Of a stretch of 19,373 nt of DNA, positions 1-5,996 are shown piece by piece. Made by a program: the position numbers and the translations under genes. The stretch is from an uncultured Nocardioides sp. Lineage in GTDB: Bacteria; Actinomycetota; Actinomycetes; Propionibacteriales; Nocardioidaceae. Each line of letters starts with the position of its first letter. Position 1 is the first letter of the stretch. The notes below the pieces were generated by a model. That model was not told the origin of the DNA and did not search any database. It saw nothing but the letters and a program-made list of their open reading frames with translations. Where the stretch lies: contig NZ_CAMPGZ010000065.1 of the NCBI RefSeq assembly GCF_946885725.1, positions 1-19,373 of the forward strand. Reading direction: 5' to 3'.

Positions 1-1
1 C

Positions 2-925
2 GCGGTCGTGCAGACCGGCGACGGGAACCGCAGCGTGACCGCCGTGGAGGGCCCGGCCGCCGATCGTGTCGCCTCCGTGCTGGTCGACCTCGACGAACCC
101 CTCGCCCGCTGTGAGGCGGAGGAGGAGCGCGTCGTCGTACCCGCCAGGGACGACACGGGCGGCGTCGTGCTCGTCCCGCTGCGCTCCCACCTCGCCACCG
201 CGGGTGTGCTTCTGGTCCTGCTCCCGGCCGGACGCGGCCCGCTGGAGGCCGACGAGATCGAGCTGCTCACGTCGTTCGCCGACCAGGCGTCGCTCGCGCT
301 CGACCGGGCACAGGCGGTCGCCGACCGCGAGGAGCTGCTGCTTGTCGCCGACCGCGACCGGATCGCGCGCGACCTGCACGACCTGGTGATCCAGCGGCTG
401 TTCGCGACCGGTCTCCAGCTCCAGGGCGCGGCGCGGATCGCGGGCGAGGAGGTGAAGGAGCGGCTGGCCAGCGCCGTCGACGACCTCGACGTGACGATCC
501 GCGACATCCGCTCGACGATCTTCGAGCTCCAGCACGCGCACAGCGGGTCGCTGCGCGCGGACGTGCGCGGCGTGGTGAAGGAGTACGTCCCCACGCTCGG
601 CTTCACCCCGCTGGTGCGCACGACGGGGCCGCTCGACACGGCGGTGCCCCGCGAGATCGCCGAGCAGGTGCTCGCGGTGCTCCGCGAGGCGCTGTCCAAC
701 GTGGCCCGTCACGCCCGCGCCGACGCCGCGGTCGTCGAGGTCGAGGTCGGCCCGGACAAGCTGATGCTGGCCGTGACCGACAACGGCACCGGGTTGCCCA
801 AGGCCCGGGACGAGAGCGGGCTCCGCAACGTCCGCCGCCGGGCCCTGGAGCACAACGGCACCGTGCGGCTCCTTCCGGAGGAGCCGCACGGCACGCGACT
901 GGAGTGGGTCGTCCCGCTGGGCTGA
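2..925 (+). CDS. GAF-domain sensor histidine kinase, DosS/DevS-like (5' truncated)
   Basis: The reading frame is open from the left edge, so the N-terminus lies outside the window. Numbering from the GTG at 8, residues up to about 100 look like the end of a GAF domain. Residues about 110-180 are a HisKA_3 dimerisation domain with the phosphoacceptor in RDLHD (H124). The C-terminal third is an HATPase_c domain with an N-box (EALSNVARHA), DNGTGLP and a GLRNVRRRA motif. This is the NarL-partner class of kinases that autophosphorylate and pass the phosphate to LuxR-type regulators. A DosR-like regulator lies 1.4 kb away on the other strand, so the two probably form a pair, although they are not co-transcribed. 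The GAF resemblance to haem- or redox-sensing DosS is inferred, because the sensory part is mostly missing. The stop is 4 bp from the convergent stress-protein gene. Confidence 0.9.
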   Translation, partial: AVVQTGDGNRSVTAVEGPAADRVASVLVDLDEPLARCEAEEERVVVPARDDTGGVVLVPLRSHLATAGVLLVLLPAGRGPLEADEIELLTSFADQASLALDRAQAVADREELLLVADRDRIARDLHDLVIQRLFATGLQLQGAARIAGEEVKERLASAVDDLDVTIRDIRSTIFELQHAHSGSLRADVRGVVKEYVPTLGFTPLVRTTGPLDTAVPREIAEQVLAVLREALSNVARHARADAAVVEVEVGPDKLMLAVTDNGTGLPKARDESGLRNVRRRALEHNGTVRLLPEEPHGTRLEWVVPLG

Positions 926-929
926 GCGG

Positions 930-1667
930 CTACAGGTCGCCGTCGACCGGGACCACCAGCACCGGGATCTCGGCGTAGTGGAGCACCGCGCGCGTCACCG
1001 AGCCGAAGCCGAAGCCGTCGAACCGGTGCGCCTCGCGCCGCCCGAGCACGAGCAGCTGCGCGCCGCTCTCCGCCTCGGCCAGCAGCGCCATCGCCGGGTG
1101 CTTCTCGGTGACGTAGGAGCGCAGCTCGACCTTCGGGAAGCGCTCCTGCCAACGCCGTACCTCCTCCGCGAACCGGTCGGACACGTCGGGGGCGTCGTCG
1201 TGCTCCTCCTTCCCGTGCACGATCACGAGGGGTACGCCGAGCCGCTCGGCGCGCCGGAAGGCCAGGTGCAGGAGGCGGTGGTGCGCGGGGTCGGGGTCGA
1301 GGCCGACCACGATCGGCTCGGTGGCGTGGTCCTCCTGCCGCCAGTCCGTGGGTACGACGACCACCGGGACCGGCGACCGGCCGGCCACCGCGACCGCGGT
1401 CGAGCCGACGAGCAGCCGAGGGATCACGCCCCTGCCGCGCTTGCCGACGACCAGGAGGCGCGCCTGCTCGGCGTGCCGGAGCAGCTCGTTCTCGGGGTGC
1501 CGGTGGTGGACGGTGACCGGTTCGAGCTGGGAACCGACGGCCTGCGCCTCGGTGTCCGCCCAGCGCCGGGCGGAGTCGCTGCCGGCCGAGCCGTCCACGC
1601 CGACGACCACCGACCGGTGGGCGGAGGCCCATGGGTCGGTGGTCGCGGCCACCTGGGAGGCGGTCAC
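930..1667 (-). CDS. Universal stress protein, tandem UspA domains
   Basis: The protein has two Usp domains. The first begins at SVVVGVDGS and ends with the nucleotide-loop pattern GKRGRG...GST. The second begins at IVVGLDPDP and ends with LGRREAHRF...GSV. Both match the G-2x-G-9x-G(S/T) ATP-binding signature, the second less exactly. I chose the GTG at 1667 because it makes a GTGA overlap with the doxX stop, a usual sign of translational coupling, giving 245 aa. An ATG at 1709 would add 14 residues (MGQDPPGTPVPGPP) that look unstructured. Tandem Usp proteins are frequent members of the DosR dormancy regulon in mycobacteria. The neighbouring DosR-like regulator and DoxX-like protein suggest the same setting here. 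The exact biochemical role of Usp proteins of this type is not known. Confidence 0.9.
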   Translation of the reverse strand: MTASQVAATTDPWASAHRSVVVGVDGSAGSDSARRWADTEAQAVGSQLEPVTVHHRHPENELLRHAEQARLLVVGKRGRGVIPRLLVGSTAVAVAGRSPVPVVVVPTDWRQEDHATEPIVVGLDPDPAHHRLLHLAFRRAERLGVPLVIVHGKEEHDDAPDVSDRFAEEVRRWQERFPKVELRSYVTEKHPAMALLAEAESGAQLLVLGRREAHRFDGFGFGSVTRAVLHYAEIPVLVVPVDGDL

Positions 1668-2245
1668 CGGAGGACCGGGTACCGGCGTACCAGGCGGGTC
1701 TTGGCCCATGCCCGTCCAGCACCCCAGGTGTCACCCGCCAGCGTCAGCGCGAGCACCACGAGCGCGATGGCACCGATGAGGTGGTCGTCGACGACCGGGT
1801 TGTTCTCGAGCGGAAGGCTGGCGGCGTACATCAGCATGTAGAGCAGCGCGCCGGTGGCGGCGGCGATGCGCATCCCGATGCCGGTGAAGAGGGCGAACCC
1901 GATGCCCAGCAGGCCGATCATGAACAACCAGTCGACCCAGGTGTCGCCGGCCATCGCGGTGAACACCGACTTGAACGGGTTGTCCTCGGGAACGCCGAAG
2001 GAGAGGAAGCCCTCGGTCGGGCTGCCGCCGTTCACCCAGGCGGCGGGACCGAAGCGGTCGAGGTTGCCGTCCTGGTCGTAACCGGTGTGGAAGCCCAGCG
2101 CGAGCAGCTTGTCGAAGAACGCCCACAGGAAGGTGAAGCCGTAGGCGATGCGGAGCACCGCGAGGCCCTTCCGTGCGGCGCTGTGGGTGACGATGTCCCG
2201 TTCGACCAGGACGTCATCGGCGACAGTGCGGTTGATGGTTGTCAT
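1664..2245 (-). CDS. DoxX-like integral membrane protein
   Basis: This 193-aa protein has about four hydrophobic segments. The first is near residues 27-50 (GLAVLRIAYGFTFLWAFFDK). A loop GFHTGYDQDGNLDRFGPAAW follows, then segments near WLFMIGLLGIGFALFTGIG, ATGALLYMLMYAASLP and HLIGAIALVVLALTLA. This layout fits the DoxX/DoxD-like (thiosulfate:quinone oxidoreductase-related) family. In mycobacteria such proteins are linked to redox defence in the membrane, but the catalytic role is not settled. The ATG at 2245 follows AGGAGG in a structured leader. The gene is first in a two-gene unit with the stress protein. A DosR-like palindrome lies about 90 bp upstream, so hypoxia- or redox-dependent expression is likely but inferred. 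Confidence 0.85.
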   Translation of the reverse strand: MTTINRTVADDVLVERDIVTHSAARKGLAVLRIAYGFTFLWAFFDKLLALGFHTGYDQDGNLDRFGPAAWVNGGSPTEGFLSFGVPEDNPFKSVFTAMAGDTWVDWLFMIGLLGIGFALFTGIGMRIAAATGALLYMLMYAASLPLENNPVVDDHLIGAIALVVLALTLAGDTWGAGRAWAKTRLVRRYPVLR

Positions 2246-2286
2246 GGCGTTTTCGCCTCCTGGACTGACTTTCTGACGAGTCCAGG
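2246..2286 (-). promoter_or_regulatory. Structured 5' leader of doxX covering its ribosome binding site
   Basis: Two inverted repeats sit directly before the ATG at 2245. The arms CCTGGACT (2259-2266) and AGTCCAGG (2279-2286) are perfect 8-bp complements 12 nt apart. GGCG-TTTT-CGCC (2246-2257) is a 4-bp hairpin with a tetraloop. Read on the minus strand, the Shine-Dalgarno AGGAGG is shared between the end of the first hairpin and the start of the second, so either fold would mask it. Translational control is inferred. A protein operator is the alternative for the outer repeat. Confidence 0.45.
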
Positions 2287-2298
2287 GTCGCCGGGAAC

Positions 2299-2336
2299 GG
2301 CCCGTCCGGGTCAGGGCCGTGGGGCTCGAACGGGCC
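2299..2336 (-). terminator. Hairpin after the response regulator gene
   Basis: GGCCCGT (2299-2305) and ACGGGCC (2330-2336) are perfect 7-bp complements just beyond the regulator's stop codon. There is no T-run, which is common for terminators in high-G+C actinobacteria. The hairpin touches the DosR-like palindrome, so it may instead be part of the doxX control region. Confidence 0.35.
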
Positions 2337-2351
2337 GGGACCTAGGTCCCG
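2336..2351. promoter_or_regulatory. Candidate DosR-type operator (16-bp perfect palindrome)
   Basis: CGGGACCTAGGTCCCG is a perfect palindrome. Its 14-bp core matches the mycobacterial DosR box core GGGACTWWAGTCCC at 12 of 14 positions. It includes the stop codon of the DosR-like regulator and lies about 90 bp upstream of doxX, a usual position for an activator site. The regulator keeps the DNA-contact residues of DosR, which supports the assignment. Binding itself is inferred. Confidence 0.6.
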
Positions 2352-2983
2352 AGAAGCTTGGACGCGAGCACTGCGGCCTGGGTGCGGCGCTCGAGACCGA
2401 GCTTGGCCAGGATGCTCGACACGTAGTTCTTGACGGTCTTCTCCGCCAGGAACATCCGCTCGGCGATCTGCCGGTTGGTGAGCCCCTCGGCGATGAGCGC
2501 GAGGATCTTGCGCTCCTGCTCGGTGAGCGACGCGAGCTCCTCGTGCTGCTCCGGGCCGTGGCGCACCCGGTCGAGCACGCGCGCGGTCAGCGCCGGGTCG
2601 ATCAGCGACTGGCCGGCGGCGACGCGGCGGATCGTGTCGACGAGGTCGGTGCTGCCGATCTGCTTGAGCACGTAGCCGGACGCGCCCGCGAGGATCGCCG
2701 CGAACAGCGCCTCGTCGTCGTCGTAGCTGGTGAGGATCAGCGCCTTGATCGACGGGTCGACCGAGCGCACGTCGCGGCACACGTCGATGCCGCTGCCATC
2801 GGGGAGCCGCGCGTCCAGGACCGCGACGTGGGGGCGCAGCGCGGGGATGCGGGCGGCGGCCTCCTGCGCCAGGCCGGACTCGCCCACGATCTCGATGTCG
2901 CCCTCCGCCTCGAGCAGGTCACGCAGACCCCGCCGTACCACCTCGTGGTCGTCGAGCAGGAAGACACGCAGCTTGTCGCTCAC
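2342..2983 (-). CDS. devR: NarL/LuxR-family response regulator, DosR/DevR ortholog
   Basis: This 213-aa regulator has a receiver domain (about 5-122) and a LuxR-type helix-turn-helix (about 150-210). The receiver has the acidic pair D11/D12, phosphoacceptor D57 in VLDARLPDG, T85 in LILTSY and K107 in GYVLKQ. The HTH contains LTEQERKILALIAEGLTN and MFLAEKTVKNYVS. K182, K185 and N186 match the DNA-contacting K179, K182 and N183 of Mycobacterium tuberculosis DosR as I recall that protein, and similarity runs along the whole length. The frame is open far upstream, but the GTG at 2983 starts at the usual receiver N-terminus (SDKLRVFLLDDHEVV) and has a TANNNT box 7 nt before it. The likely partner is the histidine kinase at the left edge, and likely targets are doxX and usp. 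Its stop codon lies in a DosR-like palindrome. Confidence 0.92.
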   Translation of the reverse strand: MSDKLRVFLLDDHEVVRRGLRDLLEAEGDIEIVGESGLAQEAAARIPALRPHVAVLDARLPDGSGIDVCRDVRSVDPSIKALILTSYDDDEALFAAILAGASGYVLKQIGSTDLVDTIRRVAAGQSLIDPALTARVLDRVRHGPEQHEELASLTEQERKILALIAEGLTNRQIAERMFLAEKTVKNYVSSILAKLGLERRTQAAVLASKLLGT

Positions 2984-2990
2984 GCCGCCA

Positions 2991-2996
2991 ACGCTA
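2991..2996 (-). promoter_or_regulatory. -10 box for leaderless transcription of the response regulator
   Basis: TAGCGT on the minus strand fits the actinobacterial TANNNT -10 element. It ends 7 nt before the GTG at 2983, so the transcript would start at or next to the start codon. No Shine-Dalgarno sequence is present. The -35 region would fall in the adjacent repeat cluster. Confidence 0.5.
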
Positions 2997-3010
2997 GCGG
3001 CCCCAGGACC

Positions 3011-3136
3011 CGCGAGTCGGCGCAACTTGCCCTCTCCCGCACGCCGAGTCGGCGCAACTTGCCCCTGTGCGACGCAGCCGGAGGGCAAGACGCGCCGACT
3101 CGCGGGGTGGTGAGGGCAAGACGCGCCGACTCGGCG
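3011..3136. repeat. Four-copy intergenic inverted-repeat cluster
   Basis: CGAGTCGGCGCAACTTGCCC occurs exactly twice (3013-3032 and 3045-3064). Two copies of its near reverse complement follow (GGGCAAGACGCGCCGACTCG at 3083-3102 and 3114-3133), each matching 18 of 20 positions with the same two-base change. Flanking bases pair the first with the third copy (cgcGAG / CTCgcg) and the second with the fourth (gccGAG / CTCggc). The cluster fills most of the gap between the hotdog-like gene and the regulator. It may act as a terminator or be a mobile palindromic element. Confidence 0.85.
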
Positions 3137-3144
3137 GGGTGCAG

Positions 3145-3885
3145 TCAGTTGAAGATGCTCGGGTCGACCGCGATCCAGGTGTGTTCTGCGGTGGCGACGA
3201 CGCGGCCGTCGGCGTCGTAGAGCGTGCTGGCGGTGAACGACTTGCGACCCTCGACGCCGCGCAGGTTGCCCACGGCGACGTGCGGCTCGCCGACGACCGG
3301 GAGGGCGTCCACGCGCGCGGTGATCCGGCCGAGCACCATCGGCCGGCCCTCGAGCGCCTCGGCCCAGCCGCCGACGCAGTCCAGCGCCGCCCAGGTGACC
3401 GGCACGCCGACGCGCTCGACGCCCGGGTCGACGATGTCGCCGCGCTCGGCGAACGCCGCGTGCGGCACCCACAGCGACGCGACCGTGCCCTCGCGGTCCG
3501 GCACGGCGCCGGGGAAGATCTGCAGCCCGTCGCCGGGCTCGCGCTCCGGCCCGCAGGCGAAGCAGCCCGGGAACGGGTGCGCCTCGAGCCCCTTGTACGA
3601 CGACATCGTCTGCGCGGCCACTCCGGCGTCGACCGCCTCGACCGGGACGAGGTCGTCGGGCACGAGCCGCGCCTCGGCGACGAGCTTCTCGCCGTCGAGC
3701 AGCCGGGTGACGTCGCCCTCGGTGCTGACGTCGAGCGGGGTCTCGAGCGGCGGCGGCATCCGCAGGGTCACCTCGACCGGGCGGCCGGCCGCGTCGGGGA
3801 CGTGCGTGCTGAGCAGCCCGGCGGTGTAGCCGCCGTTGCCGGACCGAGCCGGTCCGCGGTAGCGGCGCTCGATGGTGAGACTCAA
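3145..3885 (-). CDS. Hotdog-fold, thioesterase-like protein of unknown substrate
   Basis: This 246-aa protein begins with a TTG at 3885 that makes a TTGA overlap with the photolyase stop, so translation is probably coupled. It reads as two hotdog-like halves. The first (about 15-85) includes RMPPPLETPLDV and a strand-rich segment. A central FPGCFACGPER motif (about 104-114) has two cysteines. The second half (about 130-240) has WAALDCVGGWA and ends ATAEHTWIAVDPSIFN, which resembles thioesterase-superfamily C-termini. I recognise the fold pattern and the CxxC motif from uncharacterised actinobacterial proteins. The substrate is unknown and I see no basis for naming one. Coupling to a DNA photolyase is odd for an acyl-CoA enzyme. 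The downstream gap holds the repeat cluster. Confidence 0.7.
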   Translation of the reverse strand: MSLTIERRYRGPARSGNGGYTAGLLSTHVPDAAGRPVEVTLRMPPPLETPLDVSTEGDVTRLLDGEKLVAEARLVPDDLVPVEAVDAGVAAQTMSSYKGLEAHPFPGCFACGPEREPGDGLQIFPGAVPDREGTVASLWVPHAAFAERGDIVDPGVERVGVPVTWAALDCVGGWAEALEGRPMVLGRITARVDALPVVGEPHVAVGNLRGVEGRKSFTASTLYDADGRVVATAEHTWIAVDPSIFN

Positions 3886-5252
3886 GCCTTGATCCTCTCC
3901 AGGCGGGCCAGGGCCTCGGCCCGCTCCTCACGGTGGTCCACGATCGGAGCAGGGTAGCCCTCCGGCAGCCCGTCCGGCGCGGCTTCCGGCTCGTGCACGT
4001 GCTTGGCGTCGACCTCGCGCAGCTCCGGCACCCAGCGCTTCACGTAGACGCCGTCCGGGTCGAACTTCCTGCCCTGCGTGGTCGGGTTGAAGACGCGGAA
4101 GTACGGCGACGCGTCGGTGCCGCAGCCCGCGACCCACTGCCAGTTGTGCTGGTTGGACGCGACGTCGCCGTCGAGCAGCCAGTGCATGAAGTGCCGGGCG
4201 CCGTGCTGCCACTCGACGTGCAGGTCCTTGACCAGGAACGACGCCACGATCATCCGCACCCGGTTGTGCATCCAGCCGGTCGCGCGCAGCTGCCGCATCC
4301 CGGCGTCGACGATCGGGAACCCGGTGCGGCCCTCCTTCCACGCGTCGAGCACGGGCGCCGGGTCGTCGTACTCCATCCGCGCGAACTCGGGCTTGAGGTA
4401 CTCCCGCGCCGTCTCCGGCCGGTGGTGCAGCACGTCGGCGTAGAACTCCCGCCAGGCGAGCTCCTTGCGGTACGTCGCCACCACCGCGCGCCGGTCGGCG
4501 GACAGGTCCGCGAGCATCGTGCGCGGGTGGATCTCGCCCCACCTCAGGTGCACCGACATCCGCGAGGTGTTGTCCCGGTCCGGCCGGTCGCGGCCGGTGT
4601 CGTAGTCGCCGAGGTCGCCGTCCGCCCGGTCGACGAACGCCCGCCACCGCGTCAGCGCGGCCCGCTCGCCGGCCTCGGGCAGCGCGATGCCGTCCGGCAG
4701 CTGTGCGTCAGGGATGTCGACCGTGTCGTCGAGCGCGAGCCAGGACGCCCTCTTCGGCGGGTCGACCGGGCCGCGCCAGCCGTGTTGCGCCCAGGCGCGG
4801 GAGAACGGCGTGAACACCTGGTACGGCGTACCCGAGCCGTTGACCACACGGCCAGGAGCCACGGCGTAGGGCGAGCCCGTCCGGACCATCTCCAGCCCGT
4901 GCTGGGCCAGCGCGGACTCGACCGCGGCGTCGCGGCGCGCGCCGTACGGCCCGTAGTCGGCCGCGACGTGCACCCGCGAGGCGCCGACGTCGCGCGCCGC
5001 GCGCACCACCTCCTCGACCGGATCGCCGCGCCTCACCGACAGGCCGCCGCCGAGGTCGCGCAGGGACTCGTCGAGGGCGCGGAGCGAGGCCGCGAGGTAC
5101 GCCCGCCGCGGCACGCCCGAGGGCTCCCACAGCGCCGGGTCGAGCACGAACAGCGGCAGCACTCCGTCGGACTCGCACGCCCCCAGGAGGGCCGGGTTGT
5201 CGCCGAGCCGCAGGTCGCGACGGAACCACATGACGGTGCGGGTGTCAGCCAC
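3882..5252 (-). CDS. phr: Deoxyribodipyrimidine photolyase
   Basis: Cryptochrome/photolyase family flavoprotein that repairs UV-induced cyclobutane pyrimidine dimers using blue light. The N-terminal Rossmann antenna domain starts at VMWFRRDLRLGDNPAL. The C-terminal helical FAD domain (about 190-456) contains WGEIHPR, ELAWREFYADVLHHRP, DAGMRQLRATGWMHNR, SFLVKDL, WQHGARHFMHWLLDGD and SNQHNWQWVAGCGTD, all hallmarks of class I CPD photolyases. I prefer the GTG at 5252 (VADTRTVMWF, 456 aa) because CACAGT sits 7 nt before it, like the box in front of the divergent ideR. A GTG at 5261 would add three residues. It is the first gene of a two-gene unit with the hotdog-like protein. A (6-4) photolyase is less likely from the motifs. 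Confidence 0.93.
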   Translation of the reverse strand: MADTRTVMWFRRDLRLGDNPALLGACESDGVLPLFVLDPALWEPSGVPRRAYLAASLRALDESLRDLGGGLSVRRGDPVEEVVRAARDVGASRVHVAADYGPYGARRDAAVESALAQHGLEMVRTGSPYAVAPGRVVNGSGTPYQVFTPFSRAWAQHGWRGPVDPPKRASWLALDDTVDIPDAQLPDGIALPEAGERAALTRWRAFVDRADGDLGDYDTGRDRPDRDNTSRMSVHLRWGEIHPRTMLADLSADRRAVVATYRKELAWREFYADVLHHRPETAREYLKPEFARMEYDDPAPVLDAWKEGRTGFPIVDAGMRQLRATGWMHNRVRMIVASFLVKDLHVEWQHGARHFMHWLLDGDVASNQHNWQWVAGCGTDASPYFRVFNPTTQGRKFDPDGVYVKRWVPELREVDAKHVHEPEAAPDGLPEGYPAPIVDHREERAEALARLERIKA

Positions 5253-5259
5253 CCGCTCC

Positions 5260-5265
5260 ACTGTG
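5260..5265 (-). promoter_or_regulatory. Candidate -10 box for the photolyase gene
   Basis: CACAGT on the minus strand ends 7 nt before the GTG at 5252. It is a one-base departure from TANNNT and almost the same as CACAAT before the divergent ideR. No good Shine-Dalgarno spacing is available for either possible start. Confidence 0.3.
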
Positions 5266-5287
5266 CCAGGCGGTCCTACCGATACGT

Positions 5288-5293
5288 CACAAT
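5288..5293 (+). promoter_or_regulatory. Candidate -10 box for leaderless ideR
   Basis: CACAAT is followed by 6 nt and then the GTG at 5300. It differs from TANAAT only in the first base. No Shine-Dalgarno sequence precedes the GTG. The gap between ideR and the photolyase gene is only 47 bp, so the two divergent promoters must overlap or lie very close. Confidence 0.4.
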
Positions 5294-5299
5294 GGCGAA

Positions 5300-5983
5300 G
5301 TGAGCGACCTGATCGACACCACCGAGATGTACCTCCGCACGATCTACGAGCTGGTCGAGGAGGGCATCGTGCCGCTGCGGGCGCGGATCGCCGAGCGCCT
5401 GCACCAGAGCGGCCCCACGGTGTCGCAGACGGTCGCCCGGATGGAGCGCGACGGCCTGCTGACCGTCGAGGGCGACCGGCACCTCGAGCTGACCGAGGAG
5501 GGCCACCGGCTGGCCACCCGGGTCATGCGCAAGCACCGCCTCGCCGAGCGCCTGCTCACCGACGTGATCGGGCTGGAGTGGGAGCTGGTCCACGCCGAGG
5601 CGTGCCGCTGGGAGCACGTGATGTCCGAGACCGTCGAGCGTCGCCTGGTCGAGCTGCTCGGACACCCGACCGAGTCGCCGTACGGCAACCCGATCCCGGG
5701 CCTCGAGGAGCTCGGCGAGTCGGGTGGCGAGACGTTCATGTCCGACGTGGAGCCGCTCGACGCCGTCGCCGGTGCCGAGGAGACGCGCGTGATGATCCGG
5801 CGGATCAGCGAGGAGGTCCAGAAGGACGAGCCGCTGATGGCCGCGCTCCGTCGCGTGGGCGCGCTGCCCGACAAGGTCGTCACGGTCGCCAAGGGCGCCG
5901 AGGGCATCCTCATCGGCAGCGGCGGCGAGGCCGCGGAGGTCGACCCCGACCTCGCGTCACACATGTTCGTGCGCCGCCTCTGA
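5300..5983 (+). CDS. ideR: Iron-dependent transcriptional regulator, IdeR/DtxR
   Basis: This 227-aa DtxR-family repressor is activated by Fe(II) and normally controls iron uptake, siderophore and iron-storage genes. The winged helix is residues 1-73, with the recognition helix in SGPTVSQTVARMERDGLL. All metal ligands are at the DtxR numbering: M10, C102, E105 and H106 for the regulatory site, and H79, E83 and H98 for the ancillary site. The dimerisation domain ends with PTESPYGNPIPGL. An SH3-like C-terminal domain (about 150-227) follows, as in full-length IdeR. The GTG at 5300 aligns exactly with the IdeR N-terminus. It seems to be a single gene, divergent from the photolyase and convergent with the next gene. 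No iron box was recognised in the window, so its targets lie elsewhere. Confidence 0.95.
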   Translation: MSDLIDTTEMYLRTIYELVEEGIVPLRARIAERLHQSGPTVSQTVARMERDGLLTVEGDRHLELTEEGHRLATRVMRKHRLAERLLTDVIGLEWELVHAEACRWEHVMSETVERRLVELLGHPTESPYGNPIPGLEELGESGGETFMSDVEPLDAVAGAEETRVMIRRISEEVQKDEPLMAALRRVGALPDKVVTVAKGAEGILIGSGGEAAEVDPDLASHMFVRRL

Positions 5984-5996
5984 CCGCGTCGGTCAG
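5980..5996. terminator. Short inverted repeat spanning two convergent stop codons
   Basis: CTGACCG-CGT-CGGTCAG is a perfect 7-bp stem with a 3-nt loop. Each arm contains one TGA stop codon, of ideR on the plus strand and of the membrane protein on the minus strand. It could serve as a two-way terminator. There are no T-runs and the stem is short. Confidence 0.35.

Noticed and set aside
2984..3931. Upstream extension of the response regulator frame
   Set aside because: The extra residues run antisense to the hotdog-like gene and through the repeat cluster. Receiver-domain similarity begins exactly at the GTG at 2983.
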